Assembly: GCA_905221605.1 (NCBI GenBank)
Contig: CAJNDS010000442.1
Span: 1 to 64,000 of the forward strand
Source: Symbiodinium natans
Taxonomy: Eukaryota; Sar; Dinophyceae; Suessiales; Symbiodiniaceae
Direction of reading: 5' to 3'
Length of the DNA: 64,000 bases
Of this stretch, positions 40,670 to 49,495 are shown piece after piece (the first letter of the stretch is position 1; each line of letters begins with the position of its first letter). Both the position numbers and the translations under genes were made by a program. The notes under the pieces were generated by a model, which was not told where the DNA came from, did not search any database, and was given only the letters and a program-made list of their open reading frames with translations.

Positions 40670-43600
40670 TTCCATCAACAGCCTTACTGGATTTGATTGT
40701 AGCAATTCGACAAAAGTTAGGCTACAAGGCTGGAAAGTATCCAAACAAGCCCTACCACAAAGGAAGAACAGCGAGAGTGGAACGCCACATTCAGAACCTC
40801 AGGAGACAAAGCCTCACGATGATTGAAATGGTCGAGGATCGGATTGGGGAAAAGATTCCTGAAGATCATGCTTTACGAGCGTGGGCAATTCACCACGCAG
40901 CATGGTTGTTCAACAGGTACCACCTACACTCAGGGACGCAGAGTACAGCTTTCCAATTGGTCTACGGGAGACCATACCAAGGGCAGATTTTACCCTTCGG
41001 AGAGTATGTGTTTGGTCTGGCCAAGCCTGGAGGAGTGAAGAATCGATCCTTGTGGACAGGAGGAATATGGGTTGGAAAGGACGACCGGGACATGGACGTG
41101 ATTACATCAAAAGATGGGATCTTTACGTCAAGATCTGTGCGGCGCACACAACCAGCGTGGCGCGCACGTGAGACCCTTCAACTTCAGGGTTCTCCTTGGA
41201 CGAAGAAAGCCCCAAGGCTAGGGCACACCGCGCATGCGGCACCGTTACCGAGAATCATGGAAGAACCAGGCAAAGAGAAAGAAGGAGGAGAAAATGAGCC
41301 AGAGCCAGCAGGAGATGAAGCAGGATCTGATGTGGAAAGTTCAAAGCATGACACAATCAGTGATCTATTGCTGAGCAGTGGTCAACCTACACCTCGAAGT
41401 TCATCAACGGATTCCAACCAAGGCGGGGGACAAAAGAGAGAAACTGAAGGAGAAGGAAGAGAGGAACCTGCGAAAGCTAGTAAAACAGCAGATGCTGAGG
41501 AGCCACCAACGAAGCAACAAAAGACTGCGGAAAGTTCACCTACAAGTGCTGATCCTGGAAGTCCGAAAGGAAGTCTATTTCCACCGTTGTACGCCGGACA
41601 GGTAGAAGAACAGGAAGACGAAACAGGATATCATGAAGATGACCTTTGGGAAGAAAGAGTCTGGAAGGAATGCGAAGAGGAATATGAAGCGGATAGTGAA
41701 GGAGAAGAAGAAGATGAGGATCGACCACCGAAAGTCAGCGAAGAGGAACTTGAAAGATTGGATGCAGAGGCAGGAAAAGCTGAACTTGACAAACTCGCCA
41801 ACATGAAGGTTGTGAAGACGATCAAGAAGGAAGAGTGTTCAGAGGAAGGTAAGTTTCTGACACTAAGGACAGTTTTCGATTGGAGAAAGAGAGATGGAGT
41901 TTGGAAGCGTAGATGCAGAATTGTGTGTCGGGAATTCCGTGCGGGAGCCCAGAGCACGGAGGAGACTTTTAGTCCTACGTCAGGACACGCAGCAGTGCGA
42001 ATGATGTTTCTTTTTCATCTCATCTACAATTGGGAGCTTACAGTTCTTGACATTCGTGACGCATTCTTGCAAGTCACGCAGAAAGCTCTGATGTATGCTG
42101 ATATCTCACCGTGGATTCGAACACTACTTGGTTTGGATGAAGACCACGTATGGAAAGTGGAGAAGTGTCTGCCAGGGCAAAGATCAGCGGCAGAACAATG
42201 GTTTACCCATTTGGTTGAGATTTTGAAGCGTTTGGGATTTGAGCAATTTGTTGGGATACCCTCAATCTTGAAGCACCGAGTGAAGAAGATTGCAGTGTCG
42301 ATTCATGTCGACGACGAGCTAGTTGCAGGTGCAAAAGGCGAAGGAAGATGGCTGATATGCGAGCTAGAGAAGTTTTTCAAGCTCACAGTTGAGGGACCGT
42401 TCCCATCCCACCGGGGATCGGGAGAACAGCTTCATTACCTGAAGAGGACCTATGAGTTCCTTGAAGAAGGAATTTTGGTGACAGTGTCGAAGAAGCACTA
42501 CGAGAAGCTTAAAGGACTCTACAAGCTGGGGAACCGAAAGCCAAGACAAACCCCAGAGCACCAGCTGATTGGAACAGTGGACAATTCCAAAGAACTGGAG
42601 GAGAACGAGTGCAAGAAGTTTCGTTCAGCGTTGGGAACACTGTTGTACATTTCTCAAGACCGATGGGATTTACAGCATGTGACGAAGTGTTTGGCAAGTA
42701 AGATGTCGAAGCCAACGGAACAAGCGTTAACCTGTTTGAAACAAGCTTTGCTCTATGTGCAAGGAACAGAGCAACTGGGATTCCTACTGAAGTACACAAA
42801 GGTTGGAAACAAGATGATGGATGCGATCTATCAAAGAGAAGAGCAAGAAGAAGAAGACGAAGAAAAGAAAGGAACACACAGTATGGAAGTATTCACGGAT
42901 GCAGATTGGGCATCAGACCGTGAAGCGAGATGGTCTACATCATCAGTGATTGTGTGTGTGAATGCAGTGCCAGTACTTTCGTATAGCAGGACCCAGAAAG
43001 CTACAGCTTTAAGTTCGGCAGAGTCCGAAGTGCTAGCATGCTCAGGAGGAGCATCAGAAGCGATGTTACTGAAGAAGTTGTGGATGTTTCTTGCAGGAAA
43101 GTTACTCGTGGAGATCCGGATGGATTCAAGTGCGGGAAGACAATGGATGATGCGAACAGGAGTCGGAGGACTCAAACATATCGATCTGAGAGTATTATGG
43201 CTTCAGCGAGGGGTGAAGAACAACAGCTTCAAAGCAAAGCCAGTGCCTACCAAATTAAACATTGCCGACTTGAATACAAAACGCTTAGGAGTATCTCGAA
43301 GGAGATTTCTCATGTACCATATTGGAGCCATGGTGTGGAATGGAGAAAGTCATGAGCGTTATGGGAAAGAAGAAGCAATGGAACATGTGGCAGGTGAAGT
43401 TTGCCGAAGCCAAGTTCGAGCACTACGTGCAACTTTGTTGAGTGAGCGAGGAAGCAAGACGGCTAGAGCGATGTACTTGACAATGATGGTGAATATGATT
43501 TCTCAGATTGCAGGACAACCAGACGATTTTGGAGGACGAGAACGAGAAGAACGAGAATTTGTTTTCATCTATGTGAAGGAAGTAAGTGGATGGATTATTC

Positions 43601-44281
43601 TTTTCAGTGTGCTACTAGGAGGAATTTTCGCTTTACTCTTGTTCTACATGGTCGAGCAGAAGGTGAACGAAGGACGACAGGAACCACAGGAAGAAGGACC
43701 ACAGGAACCACAGACCACAGGAAGAAGGACCACAGGAACCACAGGAAGAAGGACCACAGGAACCACAGGAAGAAGGACCACAGGAACCACAGGAAGAAGG
43801 ACCACAGGAACCACAGGAAGAAGGACCACAGGAACTGCAGGAAGAAGGACCACAGGAACCGCAGGAGGAATTCACTATTCGAAGATTTGTGCAAAAGTAT
43901 TGTCCGCCCGATGAGGATGATGTTCAACGTACAGCAAGGGCAGTCAATATGTATTTCCGTGATGCACCAGAGGATTCAGCGACAGGCAGTGGTAATGGGA
44001 TGCCTGGAATCAGTACAGTACCAGCAAGCCAAATCCATGTGAATGACGAAGAGCTTGCAAGGCGATTTCAAGAATGGGGAATGGTTAATATCATTCCTAT
44101 GGCACAGGATGTGGACGAACAGCTACGAGCACAACCCCAGTATGTGTACACGCCTCATGGCAAGAGGTACCACCGACCTACATGTGCAGATGTGCAAAGG
44201 TCAGAGAGATTCACTTACAGTGCAGCAGTGCATGCGAGATTGCACTACCGTCCTTGTGGCAATTGCAGGCCCGGGACCATG
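40670..44281. other. Inverted 3.6-kb segment inside copia-2
   Basis: The minus-strand integrase frame stops matching after AIDVDS at about 44282-44300, and the plus strand picks up the same integrase at PSTALLDLIVAIRQK at 40672. Flipping 40670-44281 makes integrase contiguous and in frame, and joins the pol end to the 3' untranslated region with no lost bases. The breakpoints share only about two bases (CA). Confidence 0.85.
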
Positions 44282-44284
44282 TGA
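40672..44284 (+). pseudogene. Copia-2 pol, C-terminal two-thirds (inverted segment)
   Basis: The open frame starts within integrase (QKLGYKAGKYPN, AWAIHHAAWLFNRYH, FGEYVFGLAK). An acidic linker follows, then RT with LDIRDAFLQ (42050) and IHVDDELV (42300), then RNase H with FTDADWASD (42890), SSAESEVLA (43015), MDSSAGRQW (43125) and LNIADLNTK (43255). A membrane segment follows (GWIILFSVLLGGIFALLLFY, 43588-43647) and then 24-bp repeats encoding EGPQEPQE. A 7-bp insertion at about 43714-43720 puts the remaining repeats out of frame, so the frame ends at 43914. The correct frame (43889-44284) carries the Cys/His tail: VYTPHGKRYHRPTC and YRPCGNC. All RT and RNase H catalytic residues are present, but the inversion and the insertion disrupt the gene. 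Confidence 0.88.
43672..43870 (+). repeat. 24-bp coding minisatellite in the copia-2 pol tail
   Basis: GAAGGACCACAGGAACCACA repeats at 24-bp period, about eight units, encoding EGPQEPQE in the pol frame. One unit has an extra ACCACAG (7 bp), which shifts the frame. Confidence 0.9.
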
Positions 44285-45959
44285 GTGAATCCACATCAAT
44301 CGCAAACAGAACTTCTTCGGAAATGTAGTTCATCTCGAGAGAAAACTTCACCACTTTCTCGGCCAACTTCTTCGTCGGTGCTTTCCCCGGCACTGGAATC
44401 GCCCACGAAAATCGAGTCCATGAATCAAGAATGATCAGACTCACACTGTTCTGACCCATGTACATGAAGTCCATCTGGATCACTGGCTTTCCTGGGTCTT
44501 CATACTTTGCTTCACTGCTTTGTGGGGTATGGTCCTGTTTCGACTTTGCTGCTGCACAGAAATCACACCATGGTTGCATTGGCATGTGGGTTGCCATATG
44601 CTCTTCAATCTCTGCTTCTGTCGGTTCGGGCACTCCGGGTCTTGTTCTTGCTTTGGGCCTTTGCTTCCTCAGCCTGTCTGCAACTTCTTCTGTGTCCTCA
44701 TCTCTGTCTTCGGTGAGGTAGTTGCACAGTCTCCTGAACATCTTCACCTTTGACCCTGAGACGCTCAAACCCAAATACCGACAACCTTCTCGCAGCTTCT
44801 CAATCTCACTCGTTGCTGTGAGTGACTCTCCATTCACCACAATAGTACTTCCCATGTCGAGTTCCAACTCTTGGTGTCCTCCTGCCTTTCCTTGCTGCTT
44901 CACAACTCCTTTCGGCACTGGCACCTGCAACTCTTCTGGAGCTCCTCTTTCTCTTCCAAACCATTCTGGCTCCTCTTCCATCTTCTTTTCTTCCTCCTTT
45001 GGTGCTTCTTCTGGTGCTACCTCTTCTACCAAGCACTTGTCCAGATACTCTGGTGTCCTGTGCAAGAATGTGAGAATTTCTGATCGAAAAAGCAATCCCG
45101 GTATTCGATCTTCCAAGTCGGATTTTCGCTCGAGCAATTCCGTTGCTTCAATCACTTCCCATTCGTTGCCCACCTTCACGATGGTGGTCCTGTACTTCCA
45201 AGTACCTGTCGGCGGCTTTACAAACTCAAGTCCAAAATGGCGATGGACTGGCGTTCCATTCGGTAGAAGGCTCCAATCCTTCTCTGGGACTTTACCAAAG
45301 TCATAGGCCAAAGTCACCTTGACTGCCCTGACTTGCTCGACTCCTCTAACTTCCGCTGTCAATCTCAAGCTATTCCTCTGGTATTCCACAGGCACCCGTG
45401 CCTTACCATCGGGAGATACAAGTTCCCCCGCCTGGGTTTCTTCTCCCCAGGTCTCGCCCCCCTGGCGCTGTTTGCATCCCACTGACACAAACTTCCATCC
45501 ATTTTTGAGTAGCCTTCCTAAAGACAGCAAGATGTTATTGGTGTCCGACAACACAAAGTCCTCAGTCACACTGCAGCTACTGAACTGCAAAACTGCTCGC
45601 CGCATACCTTCAACTCGCATCGCACCCCCTTGTGCGTCTTGCAACCTCAGAGAGGTTGGGGTCGAAACTTCGACGCCTGCATCCGACAATCTTCGTGGTA
45701 ACAAACTCACATCTGCTCCTGAATCCAAGATCACCACATGTTGCTTTGTGTCCAACTGGACCATTCGCACATTGAGAGGTTCCGATCCTCCCTGACTCAG
45801 AGGTTCCAATCCTCCTTGACTCAGAGGTTCCAATCCTCCTTGATTCAGAGGTTCCAATCCTCCTGGAGGTCCCAAATCCTCCTTGAACTCTTTCCAAGCT
45901 GTTTTCATACCATTGATACAGCTCATCACTCTCATGATCTTGTTTGTTCTCACTCTCAT
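44282..45959 (-). pseudogene. Copia-2 pol, N-terminal third (protease, SAP-like, integrase N-terminus)
   Basis: The frame begins in the overlap with gag, passes through a short repeat (QGGLEPLS), and enters the protease at VVILDSGADVSLLPRR. A linker of about 150 residues follows, then a SAP-like motif (EIEKLREGCRYLGLSVSGSK, near 44780), the HHCC integrase zinc site (HMATHMPMQPWCDFC, near 44580), and integrase first and second acidic strands (QMDFMYMG, FAIDVDS). It breaks at 44282, where the inverted segment starts. The protease Asp and the first two integrase Asp are present. The frame is +1 relative to the gag frame. Confidence 0.88.
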
Positions 45960-47418
45960 CCCCGATGTAGTAGCACTCTGGTCCTTGCACCTCTATCCTT
46001 CTGGTGAACCAATCACCTTCTTCTTCTGAAACTTCGCTAAGCTCATAGTGCTCTGTGCCGTCAGGTGGTGTGTTCGCAATGTGATGGAAATCAATGTTCC
46101 TCACTCTCCTTATCCTGTATTGGCTCGCACTCTGCGACGGAGTAACAGACTCGACTGTCGAGTGGGGTACCTCGGTGCTGGCCTCGCTCGCCTGCACTTC
46201 TCGAACATTGCGGTTTGGACACTCGTTTCCCCAATGTCCTCGCTGCTTGCAGAATCGGCAAACATCTCTGTCCAACTTCTTTCCTCCACCTTTCTTTCCT
46301 CCTTTGCCATGCTTTCCACCTTTCTTTCCGCCTTTCTTTCCTCCTTTGTGGAAACCTTTGCCTCGTCCTTTCTTTCCTCCTTTGTAGCTTCCTTCTCGTC
46401 CACCTTTTCTCCATTGGCGAAATCCTGCTCCAAAGCTTGACCACGAGTAGGATCCTTTTCCTCCTTTGTTTCCTTTGTTGCCTTTGTTTCCTTTTCCTCC
46501 TCCTTTCTCGTACACTGCATCCACTTCCATTGGTGCTGGTCCTTGATCTGCATTCGAACTGCTCGCTGTGTTCTGCAAGGTCTTTTGCTTCAACACCGTC
46601 TGGTAATCCCAAGTTTTGCTGCTTTGCTCGTATGAAAGAATCGCTTGCTTCACTGACATGTAGTTTGTTCCTTCGGGCATTGTCAAAGTAAGGTGGTCTC
46701 GAATCGCCCTCGGTGAACATCGAAGCAAAACTCCCATCAACAAATCTCGATCGTAGGTCTTTCCTGAAGCGATCTCGTACTCCCGAACAAGGTTTTCCAG
46801 TGAACCAATCTGCTCCACCATGCTCTTGGCCCCATCGAAGTTGGGAAACATCCCAATCGCTTGACTGAGGGTTAGAGCTCGTTGTTTGGTGGCTGGTTGG
46901 TATTCCCAAAGCAAACTTTGATAGAGACGATACCCACATCGCTCCCTGCTCCAATTTCGAGACAGTTGCGTTGCTGCTCCCCGCATATACGAAGTCAGTA
47001 TGTGGTAAAGCTTTGTCGAAAGTTCTCTCTCCACTGTAGTGAGAGTCGAAACATCGATCGGCGTTGCTCCCAGACTTTCAATCATACTTAGAGCTTCTGA
47101 GTACTGCGAATCGGCAAAACCTAGCCAATTCAGAAACTGATGTTTCCAGGTTGTAAAATCCGGTGGATGCTCTCCCGAGGCTTGTGGGTTCCAAACATCT
47201 GGTGCCTTGATCGCCTTTGTCGCACTTTCAATCCTTCGGTTCAGATCATCCGAACTGCTTGCTTGTTGCTCCAACCTTTGTAGCGCACTCATTCCAACTT
47301 GGGTCGCCCTTGTCAATGCAGTCAGAATTTCAGAAAGTTCTGTGGGTTGTTGGGGTGGTACATTCTGCTGCATCCCTTGCACTGCAGAAAACTGTAACAC
47401 GACAAGCACACACAGCAT
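45610..47418 (-). CDS. Copia-2 gag
   Basis: Gag forms the virus-like particle and binds element RNA. The frame is open from 47727, but likely starts are at 47418 (MLCVLVVLQF, oddly hydrophobic, signal-like) or 47373 (MQQNVPPQQP). The core has TTWKHQFLNWLGFADSQYSE and WEYQPATKQRALTLSQAIG, the W...F and later helices of Copia gag. A Lys/Gly-rich RNA-binding region follows (about 46500-46270, KGGKKGGKKGGKHG) and then a zinc knuckle CRFCKQRGHWGNEC near 46240. The end overlaps pol by about 350 bp in a different frame. The tail after about 45870 reads through the 24-bp repeats as RRIGTSES and is probably not native coding. Confidence 0.88.
   Translation of the reverse strand: MLCVLVVLQFSAVQGMQQNVPPQQPTELSEILTALTRATQVGMSALQRLEQQASSSDDLNRRIESATKAIKAPDVWNPQASGEHPPDFTTWKHQFLNWLGFADSQYSEALSMIESLGATPIDVSTLTTVERELSTKLYHILTSYMRGAATQLSRNWSRERCGYRLYQSLLWEYQPATKQRALTLSQAIGMFPNFDGAKSMVEQIGSLENLVREYEIASGKTYDRDLLMGVLLRCSPRAIRDHLTLTMPEGTNYMSVKQAILSYEQSSKTWDYQTVLKQKTLQNTASSSNADQGPAPMEVDAVYEKGGGKGNKGNKGNKGGKGSYSWSSFGAGFRQWRKGGREGSYKGGKKGRGKGFHKGGKKGGKKGGKHGKGGKKGGGKKLDRDVCRFCKQRGHWGNECPNRNVREVQASEASTEVPHSTVESVTPSQSASQYRIRRVRNIDFHHIANTPPDGTEHYELSEVSEEEGDWFTRRIEVQGPECYYIGDESENKQDHESDELYQWYENSLERVQGGFGTSRRIGTSESRRIGTSESRRIGTSESGRIGTSQCANGPVGHKATCGDLGFRSRCEFVTTKIVGCRRRSFDPNLSEVARRTRGCDAS
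45775..45870. repeat. 24-bp repeat at the copia-2 gag/pol boundary
   Basis: GGTTCCAATCCTCCTTGA-type units at 24-bp period, about four copies. In the pol frame they read GGLEPLSQ and in the gag frame RRIGTSES. Confidence 0.85.
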
Positions 47419-47779
47419 CGCTCCTCTCTGTTGTTTTCTCACACAAGCACACGAACGCAAGTGATCTCTCCGTGCCCCTCTGCTCAAGCGCCTCCGAAAA
47501 CATGAATGTTGCAATCTCCACAAACATGACTGACGACATGACTGCAAGTGCACTGTCGCTTGCAAACATCCAATGCACAACATGATCGCACCTGATACTC
47601 CAAGCATAAGCATCATTGCCATTCCTCCATTGTAATCGAATTGCATAGTCTTGGGGTCGTAGAGGTTCTTTGCTCCTGGAATGCTGGTCCAAATCCACAT
47701 CACCAATGGATCTCTTGTTCCATTCATAGTCTTGTCGGAGTAGAGGCTCTTGTTTGTACAAGGCCAGAGAATTTTGATT

Positions 47780-47858
47780 CCTCCTGGTAGTCGATCTCTG
47801 TTTTCTCCTCCTGGTAGTCGATCTCTGCTTTCTCCTTCTGGTAGTCGACCTCATCGTC
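47780..47858. repeat. 27-bp tandem repeat, three units
   Basis: CTCCTGGTAGTCGATCTCTG repeats at 27-bp period with few changes, between ORF0 and gag of copia-2. Confidence 0.85.
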
Positions 47859-49127
47859 CTGACCAATCTCCCCATTCATCTTCCTCATTTCCAGGGTTTG
47901 GCTCCTCGCCCCTTTCTCGCATTCTCCTCCTTTCTGCTCTCCTCCAAGGAGAATTCGGGTAGAGCGTAGTGGCTTGCGTTGCTCCCCCTCGCTTCGGTGG
48001 TGGTCCCTTTGGCTCTGGAGGTGGCGCCTTGCTTCCAGCAGGTCGTTCCTTCGGAGGTGGTCCTCTGGAACTGCTCCCTGGCTCATTTCTCGCATCTTCC
48101 ATCCTGGGTTGTAGGGTCCCAGGTCCCGTCCTGGGTTGTAGGGTCCCAGGCCCCGTGTCTCGGCTGGAACTCGCTGTTCCACTGCTTTGGCTTCGCTGGC
48201 CGTACCTGGCTCGAAAGTATGCAACTCCACGAGCAAATTCCTTGGATTCCCTGGCTCTTGCTTCGTCTCCTGAAGGAATTGCACCGGCACGTCTTGCAGC
48301 ATACTCTTCCTCATTCCGGCGGATGTGTTCCGCCACTGCTGCGTTGCTGGGTTCCCCGTCCAGCGTGTGAAGAGGAAGCTTCGTACCACTCGGCATTGGG
48401 TCCGGAGGTGGACACTCTGGAGCTCGTTCTTCTCCTGGCGGTGGACACTCTGGAGCTTGCTCTGGTTCTGGGCCCGCTGGTGGCGGTGGCCCTCCTGACT
48501 TTGGAAACCGAACTGGTTCCTGCAAGGCTCGTTCCCTTGCTCGCCGTTGGATCCTTTCCGTCTCTGCTGCGAGTGCAGAGAGTCTCTCCAGCTGCCTTCG
48601 CCTGCGTTGCTCAGCAGACACTTGCTGCTCTTGCAGCTCCAAGGCGATGTGCCCAGACGAAAGTGTTCTCGGCTCCCTTCTTGGTGTAGGTGGTGCCTCT
48701 TGGTACACCATTGTAGTTTCGGGGCTAGAGGAACTAGGACTCCCGATCTCCACTGGCCCGTCTGGTTCTCCCCCTTCCAAGGGAATGTAATCTCTTCCTT
48801 CCACCACTGGTCGTTCGGGCTTCTTCTTCGGCTTTGGAGGCATATACCTTGGTGCACTTCCACTTCAGCTGAACTGCTTGCTGAAGATCCGTAGCCTTTT
48901 CCCATGCCAACACGGTGAATTTTGATCTCCTTTCTTCGTGGCTCCATTTCTTCTTCTTGTTCCCCTTCTTCCATGGGCTCTGCGGGTTCCATCGGCTCCA
49001 TGGGTTCTGTGAGTTCCATTGGCTCCATGGGTTCTGTGAGTTCCATGGGCTCTGTAGGTTCTGTGAGCTCCATTGGCTCCACAGCATCAGGGTTCCAACC
49101 CAAACCATCATCACGGCCACGAGGCAT
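47851..49127 (-). CDS. Copia-2 ORF0 (proline-rich, upstream of gag)
   Basis: Two frames are stacked between PBS and gag. The first starts at 49127 (MPRGRDDGLGWNP) and contains PMELTEP repeats, then an acidic/basic stretch to about 48850. The second (48843-47851, 330 codons, starting MPPKPKKKPERP) is Pro/Glu/Arg-rich with a coiled-coil-like segment (ELQEQQVSAEQRRRRQLERL) and ends EDEWGDWSGR. They meet near AAGGTATATG, which could be a splice donor, a shift, or a separate start. No known family was recognised. Copia elements normally have gag next to the PBS, so a leader frame of this length is unusual. The coding status of the N-terminal part is less sure than that of the 330-codon part. Confidence 0.55.
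49000..49086. repeat. Short imperfect repeats (PMELTEP-coding)
   Basis: TCCATGGG.TCTGTGAGTTCCAT words repeat every 15-24 bp inside the start of copia-2 ORF0. Confidence 0.75.
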
Positions 49128-49152
49128 GGCTTCGGTCCTGGATGCACAGTGT

Positions 49153-49164
49153 GCTCCGCTACCA
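49153..49164 (-). other. Copia-2 primer binding site
   Basis: On the minus strand TGGTAGCGGAGC follows the 5' LTR directly. It is the same 12 bases as in copia-1 and is consistent with priming by initiator methionine tRNA. Confidence 0.65.
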
Positions 49165-49299
49165 TGCTAAACTTCAAGTCGCTCTTTTTCCTTGAACCAG
49201 TAAAGGCGCTGTCGGTAAAACATGAGTCACAAATCCACACATGCTCATCAACCCTTTGGGTTGGTAGGTGGGGTTCCCAGGTAGTAGAAAAACTTTACA
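49165..49299 (-). repeat. Copia-2 5' LTR
   Basis: 135 bp, identical by eye to 40298-40432. It is followed by the target duplication CAATC (49300-49304). Confidence 0.94.
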
Positions 49300-49495
49300 C
49301 AATCGCAACACGAGCAACGCGATGCTGGGTGGTTGCAGTGCTTGGCGCAACTTGAGAAACTGAAGGCCCGAGCGTGCTCACAGTCGTTGCGGTGTCGGAA
49401 GGGTGCCCAGATGGTGCATTCTGGACTGCTTGGACACGCGGTGCACTCCAACATTCACTGGCATAATGACCCTTCTTACCGCAATTATGACATGT
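49300..49495 (-). pseudogene. Copia-1 pol N-terminus with zinc knuckle (cut off by copia-2)
   Basis: In the pol frame of copia-1 this stretch reads CHNCGKKGHYASEC, a CX2CX4HX4C zinc knuckle that binds RNA, and then a Ser/Thr-rich linker up to the CAATC duplication. The frame continues directly into the frame at 40290 once copia-2 is discounted. It is offset +1 from the gag frame, which terminates at 49485 just as the knuckle begins. Confidence 0.8.

Larger units (their letters stand above)
40298..49299 (-). mobile_element. Copia-2 LTR retrotransposon nested in copia-1
   Basis: A 9,002-bp element with 135-bp LTRs (40298-40432, 49165-49299) that look identical, TG...CA ends and a 5-bp duplication CAATC. 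The PBS (right) and polypurine tract (left) show minus-strand orientation, as do ORF0, gag, protease and the integrase N-terminus. The remaining pol (integrase C-terminus to tail) lies on the plus strand at 40670-44281, so an internal inversion has occurred. Domain order defines Ty1/Copia. It is related to but clearly different from copia-1. Confidence 0.93.

Noticed and set aside
40428-40692. Small frames on both strands left of the copia-2 inverted segment
   Set aside because: This stretch is explained as the end of pol and 3' untranslated region once the inversion is recognised.
43604-43927. Minus frame of repeated FLWSFFLW peptides
   Set aside because: Complement of the 24-bp EGPQEPQE coding repeat.
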